Made by a program: the position numbers and the translations under genes
NCBI RefSeq assembly: GCF_000730665.1
Contig: NZ_BBIV01000022.1
Location: 1-64,000, forward strand
Reading direction: 5' to 3'
Length of the DNA stretch: 64,000 nucleotides
Origin: Pseudomonas plecoglossicida NBRC 103162 = DSM 15088
Lineage (GTDB): Bacteria; Pseudomonadota; Gammaproteobacteria; Pseudomonadales; Pseudomonadaceae
Notes under the pieces: generated by a model
What the model was told of the DNA's origin: nothing
What the model saw: the letters and a program-made list of their open reading frames with translations, nothing else
Database searches by the model: none
Shown here: positions 18,417 through 27,205 of the stretch, one piece after another
How positions within the stretch are numbered: the stretch's first letter is position 1
Layout: each line of letters opens with the position of its first letter

Positions 18417-20468
18417 ATGTCTGACGCCCCAACCCTGCAGAGCTTCATCGCCGGCCGCTGGATCGGCCAGCACGGCGCCCAGGCCCTGCGCAGCGCCCTC
18501 GACGGCCACGTCCTGGCCTTCAGCCACGAAGAGCGCCCGGACTTCGCCGAAGCCGTGGACTTCGCCCGCGTGCGCGGCCTGGCCTCGCTCATGGCCATGG
18601 ACTTCCAGCAGCGCGCCGCGCGCCTGAAGGCCCTGGCCCTGTACCTGGCCGAGCGCAAGGAACAGCTCTACGCGCTGTCCCACCACAGTGGCGCCACTCG
18701 CGCCGACAGCTGGATCGACATCGAGGGCGGCAATGCCACGCTGTTCTCCTACGCCGGTATCGGTAGCCGTGAGCTGCCCTCGGGCAACCTGGTGCACGAA
18801 GGCCCGGCGATCCCGCTGGGCAAGCAAGGCCATTTCGCCGGCAGCCATATCCTGGTGCCGCGTGCCGGTGTCGCCGTGCACATCAACGCCTTCAACTTCC
18901 CGATCTGGGGCATGCTGGAAAAGTTCGCCCCGACCTTCCTGGCCGGCATGCCGTGCATCGTCAAGCCCGCGACCTCGACCAGCTACCTGACCGAAGCCGT
19001 GGTGCGCCTGATGAACGCCTCGGGCCTGCTGCCCGAGGGCAGCCTGCAACTGGTGATCGGCAGCACGGGCGATCTGCTCGACCGCCTGCAGGGCCAGGAC
19101 GTGGTGACCTTCACCGGCTCCGCCGATACCGCGGCCAAACTGCGTGTCACGCCTAACCTGATCCGCAACTCGGTGCCGTTCACCGCCGAGGCCGATTCGC
19201 TCAACTGCGCCATCCTTGGCCCGGATGTCACCCCGGACAGCGAAGAGTTCGACCTGTACATCAAGGAAGTGGTCCGCGAAATGACCACCAAGGCTGGGCA
19301 GAAGTGCACCGCCATCCGCCGCGCCATCGTCCCGGCCAAGCATCTGGACGCCGTTGCCACGCGCCTGCGCGAGCGCCTGAGCAAAGTGGTGGTGGGCGAC
19401 CCGTCGGTGGAAGGCGTGCGCATGGGCGCCCTGGCCTCCCATGACCAGCAGCGCGACGTCGGCGAGCGCGTGCAAGCCCTGCTGCAGAGCTGTGACCAGC
19501 TGTTCGGCGCCAGCGACGGCTTCGCCCCACGTGGCGAGGGGGTTGCAGAAGGTGCGTTCTTCGCCCCGACCCTGCTCCAGGCCCGCGATCCGCACGCCGA
19601 CGGCGGTGCCCATGACATCGAGGCGTTCGGTCCGGTCAGCACTCTGATGGCCTACGACGACCTCGACGAGGCCCTGGCCCTGGCCGCGCGCGGCAAAGGC
19701 AGCCTGGTCGCTTCGCTGGTGACCGCCGACCGCGCCGTGGCTGCCAAGGCCATCCCGGTCGCCGCCGCCTGGCACGGCCGCCTGCTGGTGCTGGACAGCG
19801 AAGCCGCCAAGGAATCCACCGGCCACGGCTCGCCGCTGCCACAGCTCAAGCACGGCGGCCCTGGCCGCGCCGGTGGTGGTGAGGAGCTGGGCGGTCTGCG
19901 CGCGGTCAAGCATTACCTGCAGCGTGCTGCGGTACAGGGTTCGCCGAGCATGCTCAGCGCCGTGACCGGGGAATATGTACGCGGTGGCGAGGTGATTGAG
20001 ACCGAAGTGCACCCATTCCGTCGTTACTTCGAGGAGCTGCAGATCGGCGAATCGCTGCTGACCCACCGCCGTACCGTGACCGAAGCCGACCTGGTCAACT
20101 TCGGTTGCCTCTCGGGCGACCATTTCTACATGCACTTCGACGAGATCGCCGCCAAGGAATCGCAATTCGGCAAGCGCATCGCCCACGGCTACTTCGTGCT
20201 GTCGGCGGCGGCTGGCCTGTTCGTTTCGCCAGGTGCGGGGCCGGTGCTGGCCAACTACGGGCTGGACACCCTGCGCTTCATCAACCCGGTGGGCATCGGC
20301 GACACCATCCAGGCCCGGCTGACCTGCAAGCGCAAGATCGACCAGGGCAAGACCAGTCCGCTGGGGCAACCGCAAGGTGTGGTGGCGTGGGATGTCGAGG
20401 TGACCAACCAGCTGGGTGAGCTGGTGGCCAGCTATGACATCCTGACGCTGGTGCTCAAGCGCCCCTGA
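18417..20468 (+). CDS. paaZ: bifunctional oxepin-CoA hydrolase / semialdehyde dehydrogenase PaaZ
   Basis: PaaZ opens the oxepin ring and oxidises the resulting aldehyde. The 683-residue protein joins an aldehyde dehydrogenase (about residues 1-520; nucleophile Cys297 in AGQKCTA) to a C-terminal MaoC-type hydratase (about 545-683). In the hydratase, Asp568 and His573 within SGDHFYMH have the same spacing as the catalytic pair of E. coli PaaZ, so both activities should be intact. GGAGAACAGC lies before the start. It closes the catabolic cluster. Confidence 0.95.
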   Translation: MSDAPTLQSFIAGRWIGQHGAQALRSALDGHVLAFSHEERPDFAEAVDFARVRGLASLMAMDFQQRAARLKALALYLAERKEQLYALSHHSGATRADSWIDIEGGNATLFSYAGIGSRELPSGNLVHEGPAIPLGKQGHFAGSHILVPRAGVAVHINAFNFPIWGMLEKFAPTFLAGMPCIVKPATSTSYLTEAVVRLMNASGLLPEGSLQLVIGSTGDLLDRLQGQDVVTFTGSADTAAKLRVTPNLIRNSVPFTAEADSLNCAILGPDVTPDSEEFDLYIKEVVREMTTKAGQKCTAIRRAIVPAKHLDAVATRLRERLSKVVVGDPSVEGVRMGALASHDQQRDVGERVQALLQSCDQLFGASDGFAPRGEGVAEGAFFAPTLLQARDPHADGGAHDIEAFGPVSTLMAYDDLDEALALAARGKGSLVASLVTADRAVAAKAIPVAAAWHGRLLVLDSEAAKESTGHGSPLPQLKHGGPGRAGGGEELGGLRAVKHYLQRAAVQGSPSMLSAVTGEYVRGGEVIETEVHPFRRYFEELQIGESLLTHRRTVTEADLVNFGCLSGDHFYMHFDEIAAKESQFGKRIAHGYFVLSAAAGLFVSPGAGPVLANYGLDTLRFINPVGIGDTIQARLTCKRKIDQGKTSPLGQPQGVVAWDVEVTNQLGELVASYDILTLVLKRP

Positions 20469-20524
20469 AGATCACCTGTGCTCGCAGTCCTGTAAGGCGA
20501 AGGTCTTGTATCGGCTACATGGGC

Positions 20525-20553
20525 CCTATCGCCGGCAAGCCGGCTCCTACAGG
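20525..20553 (+). repeat. single REP element
   Basis: One P. putida-type REP (TATCGCCGGCAAGCCGGCTCC with CTACAGG flank) lies in the 190-base gap after paaZ. No T-rich terminator was seen here, so the REP may serve as the 3' stem. Confidence 0.8.
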
Positions 20554-20658
20554 GGTTCACAACTTCATCCATCGCCGTTGGTCGCACTGCCGCCAGGCAA
20601 AATGATCATCCTCCGCGACGCAGCGCTCTCAATAGCAAACGTAGCGGAGGAAATCCTC

Positions 20659-20829
20659 ATGAACCTGACCCTGCAAATGGGCGGCGGCAACGCTCAGGAC
20701 GATTGGCCCGAACTGGACCCTGAACAACGCAACGATCGGGCCGACGACCCCGATACCGACCCGAATGTTGCCGACGACGATCAGAACCGTCCCGGCGTCC
20801 CGGCCAGCGATCCGGAATCGGGTGCCTGA
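20659..20829 (+). CDS. small acidic protein of unknown function
   Basis: A 56-residue, strongly acidic and proline/asparagine-rich peptide (WPELDPEQRNDRADDPDTDP) with no hydrophobic core, so it is probably disordered. The start has a good ribosome site, GGAGGAAATCCTC. Its 3' end overlaps the convergent gene at 20781-21074 by about 50 bases. I do not recognise a family; the ribosome site and codon use make it likely to be real. Confidence 0.6.
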   Translation: MNLTLQMGGGNAQDDWPELDPEQRNDRADDPDTDPNVADDDQNRPGVPASDPESGA

Positions 20830-21074
20830 TGGGCCGACGCAGCCTTTTCCCCCGACACCCGCCAGCGCACTTCGGTGATCCCGTAGCGCTCGGCCATGGG
20901 CCTGCTGACCTTCTTGATCTTTTCCCGTCCGAATTTGGGAATGATACCTATCCCCGCATCGCAGCTTGCCCAATGCCAAGCCTCGGCATTGTCCAGCCGG
21001 TCCAGGCGAATGATGAAACTGCGCGGCTCGCCGTGCAGCTGGTAGTCGATGATGTAAAGCTGGGGATTAGGCAT
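20781..21074 (-). CDS. small Pseudomonas protein, DUF6555-like
   Basis: A 97-residue protein beginning MPNPQLYIIDYQLHGEPRSF, preceded by AACAGGAGGG, which fixes the start at 21074 rather than further upstream. The order is beta-strand, charged helix, WHWASCDAGIGIIP, then a Lys/Arg-rich segment (KFGREKIKKVSRPMAERYG). It resembles the small Pseudomonas family DUF6555, but I am not certain of the family. Function unknown. Confidence 0.65.
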   Translation of the reverse strand: MPNPQLYIIDYQLHGEPRSFIIRLDRLDNAEAWHWASCDAGIGIIPKFGREKIKKVSRPMAERYGITEVRWRVSGEKAASAHQAPDSGSLAGTPGRF

Positions 21075-21193
21075 CACGCGGCCCTCCTGTTCTCCATGGA
21101 TGACATTTGATGGAGTGATGCCTGGCGGGAAAGATTCAAAAAAATTGTCGGACAAAATGAAGCGAGGCTCGCAGGCCTCGCTGTATTCGCCAT

Positions 21194-21406
21194 TCAGTGC
21201 GGTTGACGGCCGCCGCCGTGGCTGTTCTGGCCGCCTTTGCGACCGGCTTCGGCGGCCCGCTCACGGTCGTTGGCGAAATTCCCGCCAGAGGCCTGCCCGC
21301 CCTTGTGGCCTGCCCGCGACGCCCGCTCCCGGTCATTGGCGAAGTTGCCGGGATTGGTTTGCTTGGTGCCGCCACGTTGTCCGCTCCGCTCTTGGTCACG
21401 AGCCAT
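21194..21406 (-). CDS. KGG-repeat general stress protein
   Basis: A 70-residue hydrophilic protein with repeats of the con-10/KGG type: GNFANDRERASRAGHKGGQ and a second GNFANDRERAAEAGRKGG. Proteins of this family (like E. coli YciG) are stationary-phase or stress induced and largely disordered. The start at 21406 has AAGGAGAT upstream. A second paralogue lies at 34356-34574. Bases 21407-21611 upstream hold no gene; its promoter is probably there. Confidence 0.85.
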   Translation of the reverse strand: MARDQERSGQRGGTKQTNPGNFANDRERASRAGHKGGQASGGNFANDRERAAEAGRKGGQNSHGGGRQPH

Positions 21407-21611
21407 GTCGTATCTCCTTGCGCTGGGATGAATAAACGCATGAATCATTGCCATGCCTTGTTTCCGAACCGGCGATGAGCGCCTCTGCTCAATCGGAAAA
21501 CGCAGGGCCGACCGGTGGCGTGAAACACTGTCGAAGCAAATGCTTGCGCACCTGGTGATCGAACCGAGCGTCGATTGCAATCGCCGAGCATGAAATTTGC
21601 GAACTTTGCTG

Positions 21612-22163
21612 TCACGCGTGGACGCTCCATTGGGGCGCTTCGGCTTCGATTGGCATTTCATCGATGGCATGGATCATCCCACTGTCCAGTGCCTCCTGAG
21701 GCCCGAGTATGCGCGGATAGGCCATCAGGTAGCGGGTGGTGTCCAGCACCTCGATGCTTCCTTCGGTACGCTCGGCAACGATCTGCGCGTACAGGCGCAA
21801 GTCATAATCCAGGCTCATCGCATATTCGGCCATGCGCGCATGGTCCACCGAGCCGTGCAGCGTCCAGTGGAACGGGTGGAACAGGAACTTGCTGCGGGCA
21901 CAGGCGGTGCGGTGTTCGCCGGCCAGGAAGAGGATATTGCCCATCGACTCGACGGTGCCCAGGTTATGGGTATGCAAGGGTACCGGCAGGCCCCGCAGGT
22001 AGTTGTACAGGGTGAAGCCATAACTGCACTCTCCGCCCATGGTGGCGATGTTCAGTTGCAGGATGTCCGCACCTTGTTGCAGCGCCTTGGAACAGGTGTT
22101 GATCAGGTTGCCGCAGGTGGATGAATTGATCGGGCCGGTGAAGTGGATGATATGTCTGGCCAT
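21612..22163 (-). CDS. ClpP/SppA-superfamily serine peptidase-like protein
   Basis: A 183-residue protein with the ClpP fold signature. It starts as a strand-helix unit (HIIHFTGPINSSTCGNLINT), and a GGECSYGFTLYNYLRGL segment corresponds to the ClpP glycine-rich strand. The nucleophile position is kept in THNLGTVESMGNILFLAGEHR, and FLFHPFHW supplies the histidine. Unlike cellular ClpP it stands alone, with no ClpX/ClpA gene nearby, so it may be an independent peptidase or a regulatory paralogue. The start at 22163 has TGGAGGC upstream. Confidence 0.75.
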   Translation of the reverse strand: MARHIIHFTGPINSSTCGNLINTCSKALQQGADILQLNIATMGGECSYGFTLYNYLRGLPVPLHTHNLGTVESMGNILFLAGEHRTACARSKFLFHPFHWTLHGSVDHARMAEYAMSLDYDLRLYAQIVAERTEGSIEVLDTTRYLMAYPRILGPQEALDSGMIHAIDEMPIEAEAPQWSVHA

Positions 22164-22211
22164 GCTTGCCTCCAGAGTTTGGCGGGTCATTCCAGTGAAA
22201 CGGACAGACCT

Positions 22212-22598
22212 TCAGTCGCGAGCTGGTTCGTCGGACACTTGCTTGTCGTCGGCGTGCTCGCCCATCCGTTGATACTGCTTGCGCAAGGCATGCAACTGCG
22301 CCGGGTCCATGTCTTCGAGGTCCAGCAGCGCCTTGTGCGCGCGATGGGTGGTGCGCAGCAATTCGTCGATCTTGATGTGCAGTTCGTCGTTGTCGCGGTT
22401 CTGGGTGTTCTGGATGAGGAACACCATCAGGAAGGTGATGATGGTGGTCGAGGTGTTGATGACCAATTGCCAGGTGTCGTTGAAATCGAACAGCGGCCCG
22501 CTGATGCCCCAGGCCAGGATCAGCAGCAGTGCAATGCCGAATGACATGGGCCGACCTGTCCAGTTGGCCAGCGATTGCGCGAAACGGTCGAATTTCAT
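22212..22598 (-). CDS. low-affinity iron permease-family small membrane protein
   Basis: A 128-residue inner-membrane protein. Two hydrophobic helices flank a short loop (SFGIALLLILAWGISGPLF and LVINTSTTIITFLMVFLIQN), followed by NRDNDELHIKIDELLR, the signature of the low-affinity iron permease (PF04120) family. The bacterial members are small and have not been shown to carry iron. The C-terminus is a charged helix. Start at 22598 is preceded by GAGGAACC. Divergent from the cardiolipin operon. Confidence 0.75.
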   Translation of the reverse strand: MKFDRFAQSLANWTGRPMSFGIALLLILAWGISGPLFDFNDTWQLVINTSTTIITFLMVFLIQNTQNRDNDELHIKIDELLRTTHRAHKALLDLEDMDPAQLHALRKQYQRMGEHADDKQVSDEPARD

Positions 22599-22751
22599 CC
22601 CAGGTTCCTCACCACAGGCGTTGTCCTTCGGTGGAAACGTGGGCCTCGGCAAAGTTCCCGCGCCTCGGACTGCCGGCCACTGATCAACCGCGCTGAACCG
22701 TTGCCCCTCCTGCCGGGTCGCAATTCAAAATGCCCGGATATGGAGACCGCC

Positions 22752-22793
22752 ATGAGCGATAGCCGCGCCAGTTTGCCCGAGGTGGCCCTGTGA
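22752..22793 (+). CDS. possible 13-residue leader peptide before ybhP
   Basis: ATG at 22752 with GGAGACC upstream opens a 13-codon frame (MSDSRASLPEVAL) whose TGA overlaps the GTG start of the next gene (GTGA). It could couple translation into the operon, or be chance. No conservation can be judged here. Confidence 0.3.
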   Translation: MSDSRASLPEVAL

Positions 22794-23575
22794 ACGAGAT
22801 CCTGCCCATGCCCGGCAGCCGCATCGACCCGGTTGCCGCGGTGCATCGGCTGAACGTGCTGACCCTCAACGTGCACAAGGGGTTTACCCCGCTCAACCGG
22901 CGTTTCATCTTGCCGGAGCTGCGCGAAGCGGTGCGTGCCAGTGGCGCCGACCTGGTGTTCCTGCAGGAGGTTCACGGCAGCCATGAGCACCATGCCCAGC
23001 GCCACCCGGCGTGGCCAAAGACGCCCCAGTACGAGTTTCTCGCTGACAGCATGTGGCCGCAGTTCGCCTATGGGCGCAACGCGGTGTACCCGCACGGCGA
23101 CCATGGCAATGCCCTGTTGTCCAAGTTTCCCATCGCCAAGCATCACAACCTGGATGTCTCGATCGACGGTAACGAGCAGCGTGGGCTGCTGCACTGTCGC
23201 CTGGAAGTACCTGGCCATGACCAGGTGCATGCGGTGTGTGTGCACCTCGGCCTGCGCGAAGCTCACAGGCAGAGCCAGGTGCGGCTTTTGCTCGACCTGC
23301 TGGACAGCTTGCCGGCCAGCGCGCCGGTGATCATTGCGGGGGACTTCAACGATTGGCGCCTCAAGGCCGATGCCGTGCTGTCGCAACGCCTGGTGGAAGC
23401 CTTCGGCGAACGTTTCGGCAGCCCGGCGCGCAGTTTCCCGGCGCGCCTGCCGCTGTTGCGGTTGGACCGCATCTACCTGCGCAATGCCATGCCCTGCAAG
23501 GCCCAGGTGCTGTCCAAGTACCCCTGGTCGCACCTGTCCGATCATGCCCCCCTGGCCGCGGAGATCAACCTGTGA
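22790..23575 (+). CDS. ybhP: YbhP-like endonuclease/exonuclease/phosphatase-family protein
   Basis: A 261-residue protein of the EEP (DNase I-like) fold. It has LNVLTLNVHKGF near the N-terminus, LVFLQEVHGS with the metal-binding glutamate, IIAGDFNDWR with the catalytic Asp/Asn, and SDHAPLAAEI at the C-terminus. In E. coli this gene sits with clsB and ybhN, so a lipid head-group phosphodiester is a likelier substrate than DNA, but this is inferred. The GTG at 22790 overlaps the upstream leader; ATG at 22808 is an alternative start. Coupled to the next gene by GTGA. Confidence 0.82.
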   Translation: MNEILPMPGSRIDPVAAVHRLNVLTLNVHKGFTPLNRRFILPELREAVRASGADLVFLQEVHGSHEHHAQRHPAWPKTPQYEFLADSMWPQFAYGRNAVYPHGDHGNALLSKFPIAKHHNLDVSIDGNEQRGLLHCRLEVPGHDQVHAVCVHLGLREAHRQSQVRLLLDLLDSLPASAPVIIAGDFNDWRLKADAVLSQRLVEAFGERFGSPARSFPARLPLLRLDRIYLRNAMPCKAQVLSKYPWSHLSDHAPLAAEINL

Positions 23576-24774
23576 ACAATCCTTGGGTGGCGGGTAACAG
23601 CGTCGAACTGTTGGTCAATGGCGAGGCGTATTACCCCCGCGTGTTCGAAGCCATGGCCCAGGCGCGGGAGGAAATCCTGCTGGAAACCTTCATCATCTAC
23701 GACGACAAGGTCGGCCAACAGCTGCAACAGGTCTTGATCGAGGCAGCGCAACGCGGCGTACGGGTGGAGCTGGCGGTCGATGGTTATGGCACGGCCGACT
23801 TGCCCGATACCTTTCTTGCGGCGATGACCGACGCGGGTGTGCGCTTCCATGCTTTTGACCCACAGCCGCGCCTGGCCGGTATGCGCACCAACCTGTTCCG
23901 TCGCCTGCACCGCAAAATCGTGGTGATCGACGGCGAACGTGCGTTCATTGGCGGGATCAACTACAGCGCAGATCACCTGAACGACTTCGGCGCAATGGCC
24001 AAGCAGGACTACGCTGTGGAAGTCTCAGGGCCGGTAGTGGCCCAGGTCCATGCCTCTAGCCGTCGATTGATGGCTGCGGTGCTGGATCCGCCAAGCGACG
24101 TGCGCCCTCTCACCGCCAGCGCCGGGTCGGCCAGTACTGTCTTGGTCGAACGCGACAATGCCCGGCGCAGCACTGAGATCGAAAGCTGCTATCTGGACGC
24201 CATTCGCAGCGCTCGCCAGCGCATCGTGATCGCCAATGCCTACTTCTTCCCCGGTTACCGCTTGTTGCGGGAAATCCGTAACGCCGCCCGCCGAGGTGTG
24301 GAAGTAAGGCTGATCCTGCAAGGCCAACCCGACCTGCGCTGGGTCCGTGCGCTGTCACGGCTGCTGTACAACTACCTGCTGCGCGACGGCGTGCATATCC
24401 ATGAGTACTGTGAGCGGCCCCTGCACGGCAAGGTGGCACTGGTCGACGATCTGTGGTCAACCGTAGGCTCGAGCAACCTCGACCCGTTGAGCCTGTCATT
24501 CAACCTTGAAGCGAACCTGCTGATCCGTGACCGAACCTTCAACCAGCAGCTGTACCAACACCTTGAAGCATTGGCCAAGGAACAGTGCAAGGCCGTGACC
24601 CTGGAGCGCATGGTGCGCGGTTACTGGTGGCGGGCACCCTTGATCTTCCTGTGCTTACACGTCATCCGGCACTTTCCGCGCATTGCCGGCTGGTTCCCCG
24701 CCCATCGGCAACGGCTGCGCTCCGTGCAGCCCGAGGTGCAGGCCCAGGGCGACCTCCACGAGGGCAATACCTGA
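23572..24774 (+). CDS. clsB: cardiolipin synthase B (phospholipase D family)
   Basis: A 400-residue phospholipase D-family enzyme that joins phosphatidyl groups to make cardiolipin. Two HKD catalytic motifs are visible: HRKIVVIDGERAFIGGINY near residue 113 and HGKVALVDDLWSTVGSSNLD near residue 284. It lacks the N-terminal membrane helices of ClsA, as expected for ClsB. It starts with GTG overlapping the ybhP stop and ends overlapping the ybhN start, so the three form one coupled operon. Confidence 0.88.
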   Translation: MNNPWVAGNSVELLVNGEAYYPRVFEAMAQAREEILLETFIIYDDKVGQQLQQVLIEAAQRGVRVELAVDGYGTADLPDTFLAAMTDAGVRFHAFDPQPRLAGMRTNLFRRLHRKIVVIDGERAFIGGINYSADHLNDFGAMAKQDYAVEVSGPVVAQVHASSRRLMAAVLDPPSDVRPLTASAGSASTVLVERDNARRSTEIESCYLDAIRSARQRIVIANAYFFPGYRLLREIRNAARRGVEVRLILQGQPDLRWVRALSRLLYNYLLRDGVHIHEYCERPLHGKVALVDDLWSTVGSSNLDPLSLSFNLEANLLIRDRTFNQQLYQHLEALAKEQCKAVTLERMVRGYWWRAPLIFLCLHVIRHFPRIAGWFPAHRQRLRSVQPEVQAQGDLHEGNT

Positions 24775-25733
24775 TGACCCACAAAGCCTGGCATGCCTGG
24801 GGCAAGCGTTTGCTGACCGTACTTTTCATCGTGCTGATTCCGGTACTGCTGTTCACCCTGGCGCGCAACCTGGACTGGAACGAAGTGCGCCAATCCCTGG
24901 CGGCCTACAGACCAAGTACCCTGGTGGTCGGCCTGGGGCTGGCGTTGTGCAGCTACCTGACGTTCGCCAGCTACGACCTGCTGGCACGCGCCTATACCGG
25001 GCACACGCTGCCGGCACGCCAGGTGCTGCCGGTGGCGTTCGTCTGCTACGCGTTCAACCTGAACTTCACCACCTGGGTCGGAGGCGTGGCATTGCGCTAC
25101 CGGCTATATGGCCGGCTGGGGCTGGACACCGCCACCATCACCCGCATTCTCACCCTGGGCCTGCTGACCAACTGGATGGGCTACATGCTGCTCGCCGGCA
25201 CGGTATTCGCCATGCGCCTGGTCAAGTTGCCGGAAAGCTGGGCGCTGGGCGTGACCGGATTGCAGGTGGTGGGCTTCATGCTGTTGGCGGTCGCGGCGAG
25301 CTACTTGCTGGCCTGTGCCTTTGCCAAACGACGTACCTGGCATGTACGTGATCACGAAATCACCCTGCCCTCGCTGCGCCTGGCGCTGTGCCAGGTGGCG
25401 CTGGGGGCTGCGAACTGGGCGTTGATGGCGGCGCTGATCCACTGGTTGTTGCCTGGCGACCTGTTCTACCCGTCGATCCTCGGTATCCTGCTGATCAGTT
25501 GCGTGGCCGGCGTGGTCGCGCACATCCCGGCTGGGCTGGGCGTGCTCGAAGCGGTGTTCCTGGCCTTGCTGCAGGGTCAGCTGGGCCAGGGCACCCTGGT
25601 AGCAGCGCTGCTGGGTTATCGCACCCTGTACTACCTGATCCCGCTGCTGCTGGCGGTGATTACCTACCTGGTCCTGGAGAAACGTGCCCGGACCCTGCGC
25701 CAGCGCAGTCAAGCGACGTTACGCAAGACCTGA
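24774..25733 (+). CDS. ybhN: YbhN-like integral membrane protein (lysylphosphatidylglycerol synthase/flippase family)
   Basis: A 319-residue polytopic membrane protein of the UPF0104/YbhN family, related to the flippase domain of MprF. About eight hydrophobic helices are visible, starting with LLTVLFIVLIPVLLFTLA and ending with LIPLLLAVITYLVLEKR. Family features include FNLNFTTWVGGVALRYRLY and the late IPAGLGVLEAVFLALL. It follows clsB with a one-base ATGA-type overlap. A lipid-moving role is inferred. Confidence 0.82.
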   Translation: MTHKAWHAWGKRLLTVLFIVLIPVLLFTLARNLDWNEVRQSLAAYRPSTLVVGLGLALCSYLTFASYDLLARAYTGHTLPARQVLPVAFVCYAFNLNFTTWVGGVALRYRLYGRLGLDTATITRILTLGLLTNWMGYMLLAGTVFAMRLVKLPESWALGVTGLQVVGFMLLAVAASYLLACAFAKRRTWHVRDHEITLPSLRLALCQVALGAANWALMAALIHWLLPGDLFYPSILGILLISCVAGVVAHIPAGLGVLEAVFLALLQGQLGQGTLVAALLGYRTLYYLIPLLLAVITYLVLEKRARTLRQRSQATLRKT

Positions 25734-25762
25734 ACACGGGCCCCACGCCCGGGAGGTGGCAG

Positions 25763-26191
25763 ATGCGTTTATCCCTGTTGATGGTGATGCTGGGCAGCCT
25801 GGCGAGCGGCCAGGTGCTGGCCGAGGCGTGCGATGTGGTCACCCGTTCCTCCAGCGAGGCGGTCAAGCCTGTCGAAGGCCATACCTGCTACAGCTTCGGC
25901 AATATGCCTGCCGAGGCGATCAACTGGTCGTGCAGCAACGAAAGCAAGGACATGCTCAGTACCGAGAAGCACAAGGTGGCGCGCTGCGCCGACGGCAGCG
26001 TCGGCAGCTGCATCGCGCCCCTGACCCAGGAGGGCTTGGCCAACCCGAAAGCGACCGGGCGCGACGAGCCCTCTACCCGCCCTGCGCTGGCCAAGGATGC
26101 ACGGGTCATCACCTACTACTACGACACGCCCAGCCTCGGCCAGGCCCGCAACGATTGCGAACGCAACAATGGCATCTGGCAGACCCATTGA
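25763..26191 (+). CDS. exported protein of unknown function
   Basis: A 142-residue protein with a signal peptide (LLMVMLGSLASGQVLAEA) and a mature part with several cysteines (ACDVV, HTCYSFG, WSCSNE, RCADGS, SCIAP, DCERN) that probably form disulfides in the periplasm. The start has GGGAGGTGG upstream. It follows ybhN by 29 bases and may be the last gene of that operon. No family recognised. Confidence 0.65.
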   Translation: MRLSLLMVMLGSLASGQVLAEACDVVTRSSSEAVKPVEGHTCYSFGNMPAEAINWSCSNESKDMLSTEKHKVARCADGSVGSCIAPLTQEGLANPKATGRDEPSTRPALAKDARVITYYYDTPSLGQARNDCERNNGIWQTH

Positions 26192-26235
26192 GCGGTCTTG
26201 CTCGATAGCTCAAAACCTGTGGGTGATTGCTTCTG

Positions 26236-26338
26236 TGAGAGCCGGCTTGCCGGCGATGAGGCCAGCACAGGCACTGGAGGATCTGTGCCTTGTAAAGGCT
26301 GTCAGAGCCCTATCGCCGGCAAGCCGGCTCCCACAGTT
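26236..26338. repeat. pair of inverted REP elements
   Basis: REP copies in opposite orientation (GAGCCGGCTTGCCGGCGATG-like at 26238 and TATCGCCGGCAAGCCGGCTCC at 26311) lie in the gap between the exported-protein gene and the convergent metallothionein gene. About 50 bases separate them. Confidence 0.85.
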
Positions 26339-26358
26339 GGATCACCGAGATCACCTTC

Positions 26359-26589
26359 TCAGGGTGAAATCGGGTCGCTGGCCGGGAAGGTTTCATCCAG
26401 CGCATTGTCCACATTGCGCTCGCTGGGGTTCGACGCTTCGGCGCATTTGCAGTCGTTCATCCTGCAGGGCTCCCCCTTGCGATGCCCGGATGCGCAGGCC
26501 TCGCAACAATAGGCCTTGTCGTTCTGCATCACAGCGTTGCCATCGACGGTGCAGGAACAATGGGGGCAAGCACAGCGTTGCTCGTTCAT
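26359..26589 (-). CDS. bmtA: bacterial metallothionein (BmtA type)
   Basis: A 76-residue cysteine-rich metal-binding protein of the Pseudomonas/cyanobacterial metallothionein family. Cysteines occur in CACPHCSC, AYCCEACASGH and CRMNDCKC, the expected arrangement for a four-metal (zinc or cadmium) cluster, and a conserved histidine lies in SGHRKG. The C-terminal tail is acidic and probably disordered. The start at 26589 (MNEQRC) is preferred over an ATG six bases upstream. Probably co-transcribed with the gene at 26592-27050. Confidence 0.85.
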   Translation of the reverse strand: MNEQRCACPHCSCTVDGNAVMQNDKAYCCEACASGHRKGEPCRMNDCKCAEASNPSERNVDNALDETFPASDPISP

Positions 26590-26591
26590 GG

Positions 26592-27050
26592 TCATTTCCT
26601 CGGTTCTTCATCGACGTCATCGTCCGTCCACGGCTCGCCGTCCAGCGGGTCGGAGCGCGCCAGCTCGGCTTCATCGAGGCCGTAGCCGCCCCCGATCTCG
26701 CGTTCATCGACCCGGCGCAACGTCTGGTCGGCTGGCCCGCCGGTTCCCAGTTCGTCCGCGTCGCGGGCACCGGTTTCATCCAGCAGCGTGTCGGGGCTGA
26801 GGTCATCCCAGGTGACGTTGTCCTCATGCGCGCTGTCGCTCAGCGCCTCGCCGCCGGTCATGCCGCTTTCGGCAACGCGCCGCGGCGGGAACGCCTGTTC
26901 GACTTCACGTGCCGGGCGCTCATCGCCCACGCGGCCCTCGCGTTCGTCGTTGCGTTGGTCGAAATCCAGTTCGTGGACGCTGCCCATGCGGTCCTCGGTG
27001 TCGTCGAGCTCGCTGGGGGTATAGGGGGTTGGGTCGTCGGGTCGGGACAT
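26592..27050 (-). CDS. conserved acidic protein (named HPr-related in some Pseudomonas annotations)
   Basis: A 152-residue, very acidic, hydrophilic protein beginning MSRPDDPTPYTPSELDD, with no hydrophobic core and a Pro/Gly/Asp-rich C-terminus. Conserved stretches look like ESGMTGGEALSDSAHEDNVT and DLSPDTLLDETGA. Similar Pseudomonas proteins carry the name phosphotransferase-system HPr-related, but no HPr domain or active-site histidine is visible. It lies two bases before the bmtA stretch on the same strand. Function unknown. Confidence 0.65.
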   Translation of the reverse strand: MSRPDDPTPYTPSELDDTEDRMGSVHELDFDQRNDEREGRVGDERPAREVEQAFPPRRVAESGMTGGEALSDSAHEDNVTWDDLSPDTLLDETGARDADELGTGGPADQTLRRVDEREIGGGYGLDEAELARSDPLDGEPWTDDDVDEEPRK

Positions 27051-27162
27051 GTCGGTTCTCCATCACGAAGTGGTTCATGCGGTCGACCCCGTGGCGCAGC
27101 CAATGATTCAGAGTTTTTCAGGCGGCGATTTTTTGAACTCGCCTGCGCCCTGCTCCCTCCCA

Positions 27163-27188
27163 TTTCTAGAGAGCCTTTCTAGAGAGCC
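27163..27188. repeat. 13-base perfect tandem repeat before ligD
   Basis: TTTCTAGAGAGCC occurs twice head to tail (27163-27175 and 27176-27188), 17 bases before the ligD start. It may be an operator or a slippage duplication. Confidence 0.75.
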
Positions 27189-27205
27189 GCGTCCCGGAGC
27201 CCGCC

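Noticed and set aside
15491..18658. 1055-codon open frame on the minus strand
   Set aside because: It lies antisense to the DUF485, paaL and porin genes, which have clear motifs. The His/Gln/Ala-rich composition is what a high-GC coding strand gives in this antisense frame.
18351..20375. 674-codon minus-strand open frame
   Set aside because: Fully antisense to paaZ, whose catalytic residues are all present on the plus strand.
22790..22807. Choosing ATG at 22808 for ybhP
   Set aside because: Possible, but the GTG at 22790 makes a GTGA overlap that recurs at the next junction, so it was preferred.
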